NCBI RefSeq assembly: GCF_021246465.1 | Contig: NZ_JAHRHK010000009.1 | Coordinates: forward strand, 5,511 to 69,510 | Reading direction: 5' to 3' | Source: Nocardioides sp. R-C-SC26 | Lineage (GTDB): Bacteria > Actinomycetota > Actinomycetes > Propionibacteriales > Nocardioidaceae | DNA length: 64,000 nucleotides | Shown here: positions 53,298 through 62,472 of the stretch, piece after piece | How positions within the stretch are numbered: the first letter of the stretch is position 1 | Layout: each line of letters opens with the position of its first letter | Position numbers and translations under genes: made by a program | The notes under the pieces: model-generated | What the model was told of the DNA's origin: nothing | The model's input: only the letters and a program-made list of their open reading frames with translations | Database searches by the model: none

Positions 53298-55397
53298 TCA
53301 GGACACTGCCCGGATGCTCGGCGCGAACTGCTTCTTCAACCGGCGCGACATCTGCGCGCTGATGTGGTTGTCGTCGAAGTAGTAGAGGACTCCCTGGTTC
53401 TCGGCGAAGCAGAGACTCTCGTTGCACAGCGACTTGGTGACGTCGATGAAGCGCGAGGTGTCGGGGAAGTACTCGGCCATCTGCTCCTTGAGCCAGGTGA
53501 CGTTCTCCTCCTCGTCGAGGATCGCCTTGTCGCGCTGCACGTCGCAGGAGTACGGCCGCGGCACGGCCTCGCAGGTCGGCGCCTCACGCGGGATGGTCGG
53601 CGTGGGTCCGACGATGTCGACGTCGATACCGAGGCTTCCGACCGTCTCGAACCAGTCGTCGACGCCGCCGTTGAAGAGCTGGGCGATGTTCTCGATGTAC
53701 TGGCTCTGATTGCCGTCGAGGGCGCCCTCCTGGATCAGGCCGGGCGTGCTCGAGCCGCGATAGGTCTCCCAGCTCGCACTCGCGATCACGCGCACGGGCG
53801 GCTTGCGATCAGCCAACCGCTGGACGAAGTCGAGCGCCATCTGGTTGTTGCGCGAGCAGGCGATCGTGGAGTCGTCCGGCGGGATGTAGGGAGGACAGGC
53901 GCCCATCACGAACGCCACCAGGTTGACGTTGCGCTTGCGCGCAGCCGCCTGGATGCCCGGGATGTACATCCAGGCGTGCGAGTCGCCCCACAGCACCACG
54001 GTCGGGGCCTTGCGGTCGAAGTCGGTGAGGCGGCACTGCTGGGGCCTGTCGGGGATGAAGGTGGAGCCGAGGCACTCGGCCGGCATCTTCGGCACGTCCT
54101 TCTGCCATTCGTCGACCTTCTGCCAGGCCGGCGACTTCGCGCGCTCGTCGTTCAGCGCGACGGCACCGCCGGCGAGGCCGGCGACAGTCGCCATCGACAG
54201 GACGCCGGCGATGATCACCCGGCGCGAGCCCCAGGTCTTGCCGGTCGCGGAGACCTGTCCGGAACGCTTGTAGAAGCGACCCTCGATGAAGCGGTAGCTC
54301 AACCACGAGACGCCGAGCGCGGCCATGATCAGGACGACGCGAGCCCACAGCGGCGGCGTGGCGAGGTTGTAGGCCTCACCCAGCACGAGGAACGGCCAGT
54401 GCCACAGGTACCAGCCGTAGGAGAGCAGGCCGAGCCACACCAGGAGCTTCCACGAGAGGAAGCGGGTCACGATCGTCGGACCGCCGACGCCGGCCCAGGT
54501 CATCAGGACGGCCGCGGTGGTCGGCAGCAGGGCCCAGTAGCTGGGGTAGCCGTCGGTCGGCATCGGCTTCCAGATCACGAACGCGCAGATGGCGACACCG
54601 GCGAGGCCCATCACCTCACGCAGGTCGTAGGAGACCCGGATCTTGCGGACCACCAGCGCGAGCGCCACCCCCATCAGGAACTCGAAGGCTCGGGTGATCG
54701 GCATGTAGTAGGCGGCCTTGGGGTACGGGTCGGCCCACACGATGGCCAGCCACAGCGAGGCCACGGTCAAGATCACGCAGGTGAGGAGCAGCGTCCGCAT
54801 CAGCTCCACGCGCAGGAGCTTGGCGACCAGCCACGCCACGAGGATGAGCACCGGGAGCGCCAGGTAGAACTGCTCCTCCACCGACAGCGACCAGGTGTGC
54901 AGCAGCACCCCGGTGCCCGGCTGGTGGCCGAAGTAGTCGACGTCGTCCTGCTGCCAGAAGTAGAAGTTGGAGAAGAAGCCCGCGGCGGCCGCGGCGGACT
55001 GTGCCGTCTGCTTGGCGCCGTTGGGTGTCGCGATGAAGTAGCTGAGCGCGAGGACGCCGATCAGCATCGTCGCCTTGGCGGGGATCAGACGGCGCGCGCG
55101 GCGGGCGTAGAACGCGCCCCACTTGATCCGCCCGGTCTTGCCGAACTCGTACATCAGCAGACCGGTGATGACGTAGCCGGAGACCACGAAGAACAGGTCG
55201 AGCCCGATGTAGGCGCCCTCGAAGCCGGGGACCTGGGCGTGGAAGCCCATCACCATGATGGCGGCGGCGCCGCGGATGCCGTCGATGTCGGGGCGGTATT
55301 CGGCTCGGGTCTTGCTCGGCGGAGCAGCCGTCACCAACTTGTCCTTGGCGGGCACCCGGTCGGCCTTGGGGGCCGCTTCAGGGGTGGACGTCGACAA
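53298..55397 (-). CDS. OafA/YrhL-type O-acyltransferase with SGNH domain
   Basis: Envelope acyltransferase of 699 aa. After a charged N-terminus come about 10 membrane helices of the acyltransferase-3 family, with RPDIDGIRGAAAIMVMGFHAQVPGFEGAYIGLDLFFVVSGYVITGLL (in part) and TWSLSVEEQFYLALPVLIL as hallmarks. The extracellular C-terminal SGNH domain has the block I nucleophile in VLWGDSHAW and the block V pair in DDNHIS. It likely acetylates a cell-wall glycan or surface polysaccharide. I favour TTG 55397, which has GAAGGGA about 10 bp upstream, over an in-frame ATG at 55487. Confidence 0.87.
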   Translation of the reverse strand: MSTSTPEAAPKADRVPAKDKLVTAAPPSKTRAEYRPDIDGIRGAAAIMVMGFHAQVPGFEGAYIGLDLFFVVSGYVITGLLMYEFGKTGRIKWGAFYARRARRLIPAKATMLIGVLALSYFIATPNGAKQTAQSAAAAAGFFSNFYFWQQDDVDYFGHQPGTGVLLHTWSLSVEEQFYLALPVLILVAWLVAKLLRVELMRTLLLTCVILTVASLWLAIVWADPYPKAAYYMPITRAFEFLMGVALALVVRKIRVSYDLREVMGLAGVAICAFVIWKPMPTDGYPSYWALLPTTAAVLMTWAGVGGPTIVTRFLSWKLLVWLGLLSYGWYLWHWPFLVLGEAYNLATPPLWARVVLIMAALGVSWLSYRFIEGRFYKRSGQVSATGKTWGSRRVIIAGVLSMATVAGLAGGAVALNDERAKSPAWQKVDEWQKDVPKMPAECLGSTFIPDRPQQCRLTDFDRKAPTVVLWGDSHAWMYIPGIQAAARKRNVNLVAFVMGACPPYIPPDDSTIACSRNNQMALDFVQRLADRKPPVRVIASASWETYRGSSTPGLIQEGALDGNQSQYIENIAQLFNGGVDDWFETVGSLGIDVDIVGPTPTIPREAPTCEAVPRPYSCDVQRDKAILDEEENVTWLKEQMAEYFPDTSRFIDVTKSLCNESLCFAENQGVLYYFDDNHISAQMSRRLKKQFAPSIRAVS

Positions 55398-55551
55398 GGC
55401 TCTGGTCCCTTCGTGGATGGTTCGGACGGCGCGCTCGTGGACAGCGCGAGGGCGCACCGCCCACCAGTATGGAACGAGACCGGTCATCGGCGTGAACCAA
55501 CGCGCCTATCTGCCCCCGCGGGGGGTGGCGCTCACGCACTACTGTCCGCTC

Positions 55552-57111
55552 GTGACCAGTCGCCGGCGCCGCCGCACCCGGACGCCGTTCGGCTCGCGAC
55601 TGCTCGGGCCTGCCGACCAGTCCCCCCGCGCGCTGCGCGTCCGCGTCCAGCTGCTCCTGACGGCGCTGCTCATCACCGCCAACCTGGTCGGCGCGGGCGC
55701 GGTGTTCGTCTCCTCGGCCATCGTGATCCCCGCGCCCGACGCGAACCGCGGCACCCTGCTCTCCCTCGCCATCGGAGTGCCGACCTACGTGGCGTTCGCC
55801 GTCGTGGTCGGGGCGGTGTTCGGCACGACCACCGCCCTGCGGGCGCTGCGCTGGGCCACGACGTCCGGGGTCGAGCCGACGCCGCGTGAGCGGGTCGACG
55901 CGTTGCGGGTACCGCTGCGGCTCACGGTGATGCAGGGCTGGCTCTGGCTCGGCGCCGTCGCCCTCTTCGTGGGGCTCGCCCTCGTCCTGCAACCGGAGCG
56001 GGCGACGTCGACCGGGCTGTCGATCGCCGTCGCCGGTTCGATGGTGTGCGCGGTCTCCTACCTCTTCTCGCAGTTCGCGCTGCGGCCCGTCGCGGCGCGC
56101 GCGCTCGCCGCCGCACCCTTCACCAGCCGGCCGCCCGGCGCCGGGGTGGGTGTGCGGATGGTGATCTTCTGGGTGCTGGGCACCGGCGTCCCGATGGCCT
56201 CGCTCACCGTGACGGCGTTGCTCGCGCTCACCCTGCGCGACACCAGCGCCACGCGACTGGCGGTCACCATGCTGGTCATCGGCGCGGTCGTGCTCTGCTT
56301 CGGTCTGCTCATCACGGTGCTGAACGCACGCTCGGTGGTCGAGCCGGTGCGGTCGGTGCGCGACGCGCTGCTCGACGTCGAGCGGGGCGACCTGAGCCGC
56401 ACGGTCGCCGTCTACGACGGCACCGAGCTCGGCCAACTGCAGTCGGGCTTCAACCAGATGGTGCACGGCCTGCGCGAGCGCGAGCACCTGCGCGACCTCT
56501 TCGGGCGTCACGTCGGCCAGGAGGTGGCGCAGGCCGCAGCCGCCGGCGAGGTCGAGCTCGGCGGCGAGGAGCGCTCGGCATCGGTGCTCTTCGTCGACCT
56601 GGTCGGCTCGACGACCTACGCCACCGAGCACTCCCCCACCGAGGTCGTGGCGATGCTCAACCGGTTCTTCGGCGTCGTGGTCGACGAGGTCGACCGCCAC
56701 CACGGGCTGGTGAACAAGTTCATCGGCGACGCCGTGCTCGCGGTGTTCGGCGTGCCGATCGAACAGCCCGACCACGCCTCGGCCGCGCTCGCCGCTGCGC
56801 GTGAGATGGCACGACGTCTCGCCGAGGAGGTGCCCGAGGTCGGCGTCGGGATCGGCGTGGCGACCGGCGAGGTGGTCGCCGGGAACGTCGGCCACCAGAG
56901 CCGATTCGAGTACACCGTGATCGGCGACGCGGTGAACTCCGCCGCACGTCTGACCGACCTCGCCAAGGACGTGCCCGGCGGGATCCTCGCCGCGGCGGCC
57001 GCCGTCGAGGCGTCGACCGACGGTGAGCGCGCCCGCTGGCAGCCCGACGCCGACGTCGTCCTCCGCGGGCGCGCGCAGGCGACGTCGACCTACCGGCTCG
57101 CCGACGGGTGA
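55552..57111 (+). CDS. Membrane class III adenylate/guanylate cyclase with HAMP domain
   Basis: Protein of 519 aa like mycobacterial Rv1318c/Rv3645. Six membrane helices (about 25-275) lead into a HAMP linker (NARSVVEPVRSVRDALLDVERGDLSRTVAVYDGTELGQL, in part) and a catalytic domain. The metal-binding Asp is in VLFVDLVGSTTYA, Lys and the second Asp in NKFIGDAVLAVFG, and the transition-state Asn and Arg in VIGDAVNSAARLTDL. All essential residues are present. It makes a cyclic nucleotide in response to a membrane or HAMP signal. GTG 55552 follows a divergent gap with the acyltransferase. Confidence 0.92.
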   Translation: MTSRRRRRTRTPFGSRLLGPADQSPRALRVRVQLLLTALLITANLVGAGAVFVSSAIVIPAPDANRGTLLSLAIGVPTYVAFAVVVGAVFGTTTALRALRWATTSGVEPTPRERVDALRVPLRLTVMQGWLWLGAVALFVGLALVLQPERATSTGLSIAVAGSMVCAVSYLFSQFALRPVAARALAAAPFTSRPPGAGVGVRMVIFWVLGTGVPMASLTVTALLALTLRDTSATRLAVTMLVIGAVVLCFGLLITVLNARSVVEPVRSVRDALLDVERGDLSRTVAVYDGTELGQLQSGFNQMVHGLREREHLRDLFGRHVGQEVAQAAAAGEVELGGEERSASVLFVDLVGSTTYATEHSPTEVVAMLNRFFGVVVDEVDRHHGLVNKFIGDAVLAVFGVPIEQPDHASAALAAAREMARRLAEEVPEVGVGIGVATGEVVAGNVGHQSRFEYTVIGDAVNSAARLTDLAKDVPGGILAAAAAVEASTDGERARWQPDADVVLRGRAQATSTYRLADG

Positions 57112-57130
57112 AATGAGACCTTCCGTCTCA

Positions 57131-57240
57131 CCGGGTTTCGAGACGCTCGCTGCGCTCGCTCCTCAACCACCGGGGGACGGCTGGCGCTCGCTCCTCAACC
57201 ACCGGGGGACGGCTGGCGCTCGCTTCTCACCCACCGGGTG
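57131..57240. repeat. REP-like tandem element cluster
   Basis: CACCGGGTTTCGAGACGCTC, then GCTGCGCTCGCTCCTCAACC and ACCGGGGG, followed by two further GACGGCTGGCGCTCGCTCCTC type units of about 43 bp, the second degenerate. It is the largest cluster of this family in the window and lies between the convergent cyclase and TDT transporter genes. Confidence 0.8.
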
Positions 57241-57253
57241 GGATCCCTGCGGT

Positions 57254-58207
57254 TCAGCGGAGCAGCGAGCCGTCCAGGACGCCGGCCACGGTGCGGGGCG
57301 CGACGACGAGCCAGGCGGCCACCACGCCCGCGGTCAGCACCCCGGCGAGCGTGTCGGCTCCCATCGACGCCGCGCCGGTCGCAACGGTGCCGACCGGGAA
57401 CGTCAGTGCCCACCAGCCGAGGTTGAACCGCGGTCGAGCGCGGAGGACGAGCCCCGCCGCGACGGCGAGCCACAGCAGGGCGAGCGCGAGCACCGGCGGC
57501 CCGTAGGCCTGGGCGAGAGCGCGCGAGCCCCCGACGTCGGCCAGGTGGTCGAGCGCGGTGATCGACTGGCCGAGAGGACCGAGCACGATCAGCCACGACA
57601 CCATCACCGCCGGCTCGCCCCATCCGTGCCGACGCACCCGGGCCGCGAGCAGCGCCAGCACACGTGCGGTGAGCGCGAGGCTCGTGACGAGGAACATGTA
57701 GCAGCAGGCGAGCAGCGCGGTCCGCATGCCACCATCGGGGAGGGCCTGCACGAGCGGCGCGCCCGTGGTCGCGCTGACGGTCGGCGGTACGACGGCGAGC
57801 AGCCACCATGGTCCGACCTGCGTCAGCGGCGTGCGGCGCGTCGACCAGGTGGTGCCGAGTGCGGTGGCCAGACCGAGCGCGGTGCCGAGCGTCCAGAGCA
57901 CGGCATGCAGCAGCAGCGGCGTGCCGTGCGGGCCCTGGGTGGCCAACCCGGCGGCTCCGAGGCTCATCGCGGCCATCGACGCCGCGCCGTAGCCGTGGGC
58001 GAGCACGGGGTGCCCGCCGTACCACCGTCCGTCGATACGGATGCCGACCAGCACCAGCCCGCCCGCGACCGCAGCCACCACCCAGACCGACAGGGCGACC
58101 GTGGGCGCGGCGTCGGCCACCAGCAGGGCGACCATCGAGGTGCCCATCACGACGCTGAACCAGATCGGCGGGACGACGAGGGGCGTCGCGACCAGTCCGG
58201 GGGCCAC
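57254..58207 (-). CDS. TDT-family transporter (tellurite-resistance/dicarboxylate type)
   Basis: Integral membrane protein of 317 aa with about 10 helices. PPIWFSVVMGTSMVALLVADA at the N-terminus is the P-x-W-F-x-x-V-M-G-T signature of the TehA/Mae1/SLAC1 fold. Exported substrates in the family include C4-dicarboxylates, sulfite and tellurite-related ions. I choose GTG 58207. An in-frame ATG at 58327 would add 40 residues encoded by unusually A/T-rich codons (ATA, AAT, TCA, AAA, CTA) that coincide with the conserved 73-bp element, so it is likely non-coding. It is divergent from a LysR gene that probably controls it. Confidence 0.85.
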   Translation of the reverse strand: MAPGLVATPLVVPPIWFSVVMGTSMVALLVADAAPTVALSVWVVAAVAGGLVLVGIRIDGRWYGGHPVLAHGYGAASMAAMSLGAAGLATQGPHGTPLLLHAVLWTLGTALGLATALGTTWSTRRTPLTQVGPWWLLAVVPPTVSATTGAPLVQALPDGGMRTALLACCYMFLVTSLALTARVLALLAARVRRHGWGEPAVMVSWLIVLGPLGQSITALDHLADVGGSRALAQAYGPPVLALALLWLAVAAGLVLRARPRFNLGWWALTFPVGTVATGAASMGADTLAGVLTAGVVAAWLVVAPRTVAGVLDGSLLR

Positions 58208-58214
58208 CGGGCGA

Positions 58215-58287
58215 GATAGCAAACGGGATTTGGTCGGTGAATCGGTCGATTCCAGGCGATCCACCAGCGAATTCACGTTCGGTATCC
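58215..58287. promoter_or_regulatory. 73-bp element with inverted-repeat ends, copy 2
   Basis: Begins GATAGCAAACGGGATTTGG and ends CACGTTCGGTATCC. It is a near copy of the element at 14349-14422 in its terminal 14-25 bp, with a divergent centre and almost the same length (73 against 74 bp). It ends 8 bp before the TDT start as placed here. The composition is markedly less GC-rich than the genes around it. Confidence 0.6.
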
Positions 58288-58372
58288 CCGCCGCGGCCGT
58301 TCGTGGGTGGGTGGTGATGACGGGCATGTGACCACGGTGCTCGCACCGCGACCTCGGGAGTAGAGCTCTCGT

Positions 58373-58390
58373 CCCTGTGTACCCACAGGG
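58373..58390. promoter_or_regulatory. Dyad upstream of lysR
   Basis: CCCTGTG-TACC-CACAGGG, a dyad with 7-bp arms, just before the LysR start. A TAGCCT hexamer at 58392-58397 is a possible -10 box, which would place a leaderless start at GTG 58404. It is the likely LysR self-binding site in the divergent region with the TDT gene. Confidence 0.55.
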
Positions 58391-58397
58391 ATAGCCT

Positions 58398-59333
58398 GTG
58401 ACCGTGCCTCCGACCCGCTTCTCGGACCGACCCGCCGAGCTGCCCGATCTCGGCTCGCTGCGCCTGCTCACCGACGTCGCCCGGCTGGGCAGCATCGGTG
58501 CGGCAGGACGCCGTGCCGGCATCTCGCAGCAGGCTGCGTCGGAGCGCCTGCGCACCCTCGAGGCACTGACCGGCCTCCCGCTCCTGGCGCGTGCGGCGCG
58601 CGGGTCGACCCTGACCGAGGCCGGCCGGCTGCTGGTGGAGTGGTCGGCTCCGCTGCTCGATCACGCCGACGACCTGGTGGCGGCGGTCCGGACGCTGCGC
58701 GAGGACCGCTCCCGCGAACTGCACGTCCAGGCGAGCATGACGATCGCCGAGCACCTCCTGCCCCGGTGGCTGGTGCGCCTCCGGCAGGAACGCGGGATCG
58801 CGGCGACCTTCCGCGCCGCCAACACCGCCGGCGTGCTGGACGCCGTCCGCGCCGGGGAGGCCGACCTCGGGTTCATCGAGGGCCCCGGCGACGTGTCGGG
58901 GCTGGCCACCCGGGTGATCGGCCACGACGAGCTCGTCCTCGTCGCGGCGCCGGACGATGCCTGGGCACGACGCCGAACGCCGCTCACGCCGTCGGAGATC
59001 GGCGGGCGCGCACTGACGAGCCGCGAACCCGGGTCGGGTACGCGTTCGGTGTGGGAGCGGGCGCTGCGCGCCGCCGGCGTCGCGCCGTCCGCACCCGACT
59101 CGGAGGCGACGACGACGGCTGCGGTGCTCGCCACCGTGGCCGCAGGTGCGCCACCGGCGTTCGTCAGCGCCCGGGTCGCGACGCGCGACGTCGAGGTCGG
59201 ACTGCTGGTGCGGGTGGCCGTGGCGGGGTTGGACCTGCGCCGTGCCTTCACCGCCGTCTGGGTGGGCAGCAGCCGGCCTCCGGCCGGCGCCGTCCGCGAC
59301 CTGCTCGGAATCGTGCAGGAGACGACGACCTGA
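58398..59333 (+). CDS. LysR-family transcriptional regulator
   Basis: Protein of 311 aa (309 if GTG 58404 is used). The winged HTH is LRLLTDVARLGSIGAAGRRAGISQQAASERLRTLEALTGLPLLARAARG (in part). The effector domain has the two-lobe pattern ADLGFIEGPGDVSGLATRVI and EPGSGTRSVWERAL. It is divergent from the TDT transporter, and this LysR/TDT arrangement occurs in many actinobacteria, so control of export is likely. The effector is unknown. Confidence 0.88.
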   Translation: MTVPPTRFSDRPAELPDLGSLRLLTDVARLGSIGAAGRRAGISQQAASERLRTLEALTGLPLLARAARGSTLTEAGRLLVEWSAPLLDHADDLVAAVRTLREDRSRELHVQASMTIAEHLLPRWLVRLRQERGIAATFRAANTAGVLDAVRAGEADLGFIEGPGDVSGLATRVIGHDELVLVAAPDDAWARRRTPLTPSEIGGRALTSREPGSGTRSVWERALRAAGVAPSAPDSEATTTAAVLATVAAGAPPAFVSARVATRDVEVGLLVRVAVAGLDLRRAFTAVWVGSSRPPAGAVRDLLGIVQETTT

Positions 59334-59349
59334 GACGACCCTTTCGAGC

Positions 59350-59383
59350 GGCGTAGCGCGTCCGGCTCCGAACGCGCTACGCC
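59350..59383. terminator. Inverted repeat, TAGCGCGTCCG family, copy 2
   Basis: Arms GGCGTAGCGCGT (59350-59361) and complement (59372-59383) around a 10-nt loop. It shares TAGCGCGTCCGGCTCCGAAC with the copy at 28287-28360 (19 of 20). It is placed between the convergent LysR and tpx genes and should terminate both. Confidence 0.75.
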
Positions 59384-59389
59384 TCCGGG

Positions 59390-59881
59390 TCAGGAGAGAG
59401 CGGCGACCGCGGCGTCGTAGTCGGGCTCGGTGGCGATCTCGGGTACGAGCTGGCTGTGCAGCACGGTGCCGTCGGCGTCGATCACGACGACCGAGCGGGC
59501 GAAGAGACCCTCGAACTTGCCGTCGAGCATCCGAACGCCGTAGTCGTCACCGAAGCTGGAGCGGAAGCCCGAGGCAGCAACGGCGTTCTCGATGCCCTCG
59601 GCGCCGCAGAAGCGGGCCTGGGCGAACGGCAGGTCGGCCGAGACGTTGACGACCTGGGTGTTGTCGAGGCCGGCGGCGAGCTCGTTGAACTTGCGCACGC
59701 TGGCACCGCACACGCCGGTGTCGATGCTCGGGAAGATGTTGAGGACGGTGCGGACGCCGTCGGTGCGGGAGACCGCACTGAAGTCGGAGCCGATCAGGTC
59801 GAAGCCCGGAGCCGGCGCGCCTGCTGCCGGGAGCTCGCCGACCGTGGACACCGGGTTACCGCCGAGGGTGATGGAAGCCAT
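59390..59881 (-). CDS. tpx: Thiol peroxidase (Tpx, atypical 2-Cys peroxiredoxin)
   Basis: Reduces peroxides with thioredoxin. The 163-aa protein has the peroxidatic Cys58 in FPSIDTGVCGASVRKFN and the resolving Cys92 in DLPFAQARFCGAEG, the spacing of the Tpx family. VVVIDADGTVLHSQLVPEI is the conserved C-terminal strand. It is usually extracytoplasmic or cytoplasmic in different taxa; no signal peptide is present here. ATG 59881 is fixed by the family start. Stands alone. Confidence 0.95.
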   Translation of the reverse strand: MASITLGGNPVSTVGELPAAGAPAPGFDLIGSDFSAVSRTDGVRTVLNIFPSIDTGVCGASVRKFNELAAGLDNTQVVNVSADLPFAQARFCGAEGIENAVAASGFRSSFGDDYGVRMLDGKFEGLFARSVVVIDADGTVLHSQLVPEIATEPDYDAAVAALS

Positions 59882-59926
59882 GACCCATTCTTAGCAGCGC
59901 GTGGTGAGCGTGCGGTGCGGCGCCCG

Positions 59927-61213
59927 TCAGGTGGCCGGGCCGGCCGAGGCCGTCGCGGTCGCCGCGGGCGCGGGAGCCGGGCTGGGCGACGTCGAACCCG
60001 GGGCGCCCGTGGCGGGCTGGGTCGGGGTCGGCGCGGACGGGGCGGGGGGCTCGGTCGGCTCCGCCGTCTCCACCAGCGTGTACTCCACGAGGCACTGGTC
60101 GTACTCGTCGTCGGCGACGTCGGGGTCGTCGACCAGCTCGAGCGAGACGCAGTAGTCCGCTGCCTCCTCGGGAGTGAGTGAGGTGGGCTCGGGCTCGATC
60201 GGCGTCTCGCCACCGGGCTCCGGATCGGGCTCCGGATCGGGCTTCGGCCGATGCGGCCTCGCGTCCGGACGGCCCTCGCGCGACGGCCCGAGGGCTGCCC
60301 GGTTCCCGCCGTCCTGACGGCGCGGCTCGGCGGGCTGCGACGCCGCGGGGCGCGCTCCGCCCGTGGTGATCGCGCCGGCCTGGATCACCGGCACCGGCAG
60401 GCCGACCCGGACGAAGGGGTCCCCCGCCAGATAGGCGTCGGCGACGGCGAGTACCAGGTCGACGTAGCTGGCACTGTGGTTGTAGCGGTAGACCGCGCTG
60501 CGCCGACCCGTGACGGTGGCGAGGTCGTCGTCGGCCGAGCAGAGGTAGACCCCGGCCGCGACCGCCGCGTCGTCGATGTCGTGCGGGTTCCGGACGCCGT
60601 CGCCGTCGCCGTCCACGCCCATCGTGTTCCAGGTGGTGGGGATGAACTGGAGCGGACCCACGGCGCGGTCGAAGCGGTCGTCCCCGTCGAGCTGGCCGCC
60701 GTCGGTGTCGCCGATGACGCGGGTGCCTCCCGTCCCGTCGAGCACCGGACCGCGGATCGAGGGTCGGGCCACGCCGTCCTCGCCCAGGGTCGCGCCGCCG
60801 AATCGCCCGTGGTCGCTCTCGACTCGCGCGATGGCGGCGATCAGCTGCCACTGCAGACCACACCCGGCGTCGGCTCCGGCGATGACCGCTTCGGTCCGCT
60901 GGTAGGCGGCCAACGCGACTGCCGGGATGTCGGAGACGGTCGCCGTGGCGGCGGTACGCGTCGCCGCACCCCGGCTCGCGGTAGCGCGCACCGTGAGAGG
61001 TGCTGCGAACCCGGCCGCCGGCCGACTGGTCGGCGACGAGATCGGCGCCCGGTCCGTGGCCTGGTCCGCGCCGTCACCGACGACGCTCTGCGGGGCGGGG
61101 GAAGCGCTCTGCTCCGCGCCGAGAGCTACCGACGCGAGGTCGGCTGCGAGCAGGGTGGCCAGGGAGGCCACCGCGAGCACGGCGATGCCCGGACGGGCGC
61201 GGAGGGGACGCAT
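59927..61213 (-). CDS. Secreted lytic transglycosylase with Pro-rich tail
   Basis: Protein of 428 aa. A basic start and hydrophobic segment (about 10-32, ending near LGAEQ) form a signal peptide, then a Ser/Ala-rich region. The SLT domain has catalytic Glu132 in AAIARVESDHGRFGG and the loop AVGPLQFIPTTWNTMGVDGDGDG, close to the enzyme at 52499. After it come a charged linker with DPEPDPEPGG, a small Cys-containing segment (CVSLELVDD...CLVEYT) and a Pro/Thr/Ala tail of about 50 residues that may span the wall. ATG 61213 or the preceding GTG 61216 starts it. The A/T-rich sequence upstream (61217-61255) should hold the promoter. Confidence 0.88.
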   Translation of the reverse strand: MRPLRARPGIAVLAVASLATLLAADLASVALGAEQSASPAPQSVVGDGADQATDRAPISSPTSRPAAGFAAPLTVRATASRGAATRTAATATVSDIPAVALAAYQRTEAVIAGADAGCGLQWQLIAAIARVESDHGRFGGATLGEDGVARPSIRGPVLDGTGGTRVIGDTDGGQLDGDDRFDRAVGPLQFIPTTWNTMGVDGDGDGVRNPHDIDDAAVAAGVYLCSADDDLATVTGRRSAVYRYNHSASYVDLVLAVADAYLAGDPFVRVGLPVPVIQAGAITTGGARPAASQPAEPRRQDGGNRAALGPSREGRPDARPHRPKPDPEPDPEPGGETPIEPEPTSLTPEEAADYCVSLELVDDPDVADDEYDQCLVEYTLVETAEPTEPPAPSAPTPTQPATGAPGSTSPSPAPAPAATATASAGPAT

Positions 61214-61249
61214 CACGTTAATATGACAACATAGATAGACAAACAGTTC

Positions 61250-62416
61250 CTAATTCGACACGTCGTCGTGATGAGCATCAGGTGAACCGGCGGGGATCGG
61301 CTCCTCGACCACGAGGACCTCGCGACCGATGCCGACCCCGCTCCACCCGTCGTCCGCTCCTGCGACGATGCGCGCCGAGCGGCGACTCGGATGCCCGGCG
61401 GCGTGGTTCCAACAACCCTTCGACGCGCCCTTCTTCGACATCCCGACCAGATCGCCCAGGCCCAACCGCGGGTTGGACGCCATCACCGAGGCGTTCATCA
61501 TCTGGTCGACCGACCCGACATGGGCGAGCCCGACGGTGTGGCCGAGCTCGTGGGTGAAGACCTGCGTCCAAGTCGGCTTGCCGCTCGCGTCGGGGACGAC
61601 GGCGGGCGCGAGGTTGTCGCGATCGGTGGAGTCGAGCGCGACCTCGGCGACGTAGATCTCCTGCTTGCTCCCGCTCGGCCCCCACGAGCGGTAGGTGGCC
61701 GCGCCCGCGACACGGCCCGCCAGGATCGGCGTCTGCTGCGGGGTCGACCACCCGATCACCAGGTCGGCACTGCGGCCCACCCGGCCCTGCATCGGCACGT
61801 CGGAGGTGGTGCCGGCGTAGCGGAAGGCGAGACCGGTGGCGCGGCGGATCTGCTCCACCGCGACGTCGAGCAGGGCCTTGGCGCCGTTGAAGCCGCCCCG
61901 TGGGTTGTACCGCCACCGGATCGGCCGACACGGATTCCAGCGCGCGTGCTGGTCGTAGAACCGGTACGCCTTCGCCGATCCGACCGGCTCGTAGCCGGGC
62001 ACGACGTCGAGACGCGAGGCGCGCGACCATCCGCGGTGTCCCTTCACCTTCGGTGCCCGCACCCGCAGGCGATGGCTGGCGTACCAGCCCGTCGGCGCGG
62101 TCAGGGAGAAGGCGCGCTTGCGATTGGTGCGGGCCTTGTCGACGGCGACCCAGCGACCGCCGGGCACGGCGCGCTCCAGGATCACCCGACGTCGGGCGGG
62201 CGCCGGCGCCCGCCCGGTGAGCTTCACCGGCGTCGTCACACGGACGGTCTTCGGTGCGAGCGCGCCGCTCCGGGCGGCGAGCTGCCACTGCGGCTCCTGC
62301 GCCGGTGCCCGCGACGGCGTCACCAGCAGACCGATCAGGAGCACCAGCGACGTCAGCAGGACGGCGGCCGGGAGATGGCGGGCACGTCCGTGCCGCCCGA
62401 CGAGGAGGTCGTGCAT
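61250..62416 (-). CDS. Secreted zinc metalloprotease-like protein (metzincin type)
   Basis: Protein of 388 aa. A signal peptide or membrane anchor spans about 17-36. A beta-rich domain of about 100 residues follows. The catalytic domain starts near residue 150 (GSAKAYRFYDQHARWNPCRPIRWRYN, in part), and the metzincin motif HELGHTVGLAH is at His289, His293 and His299 with Glu290. A Met-turn candidate lies in VDQMMNASVM shortly after. The ligand spacing HExxHxxGxxH is intact, so it should bind zinc. Homology to matrixins such as snapalysin-type proteases is likely. It lies beside a lytic transglycosylase, but no functional link is shown. Confidence 0.82.
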   Translation of the reverse strand: MHDLLVGRHGRARHLPAAVLLTSLVLLIGLLVTPSRAPAQEPQWQLAARSGALAPKTVRVTTPVKLTGRAPAPARRRVILERAVPGGRWVAVDKARTNRKRAFSLTAPTGWYASHRLRVRAPKVKGHRGWSRASRLDVVPGYEPVGSAKAYRFYDQHARWNPCRPIRWRYNPRGGFNGAKALLDVAVEQIRRATGLAFRYAGTTSDVPMQGRVGRSADLVIGWSTPQQTPILAGRVAGAATYRSWGPSGSKQEIYVAEVALDSTDRDNLAPAVVPDASGKPTWTQVFTHELGHTVGLAHVGSVDQMMNASVMASNPRLGLGDLVGMSKKGASKGCWNHAAGHPSRRSARIVAGADDGWSGVGIGREVLVVEEPIPAGSPDAHHDDVSN

Positions 62417-62472
62417 GACCTCACCGTCTCCGCCGCGAGGCGTCACGAAACCCGGTGAGACAACCGCCTACC

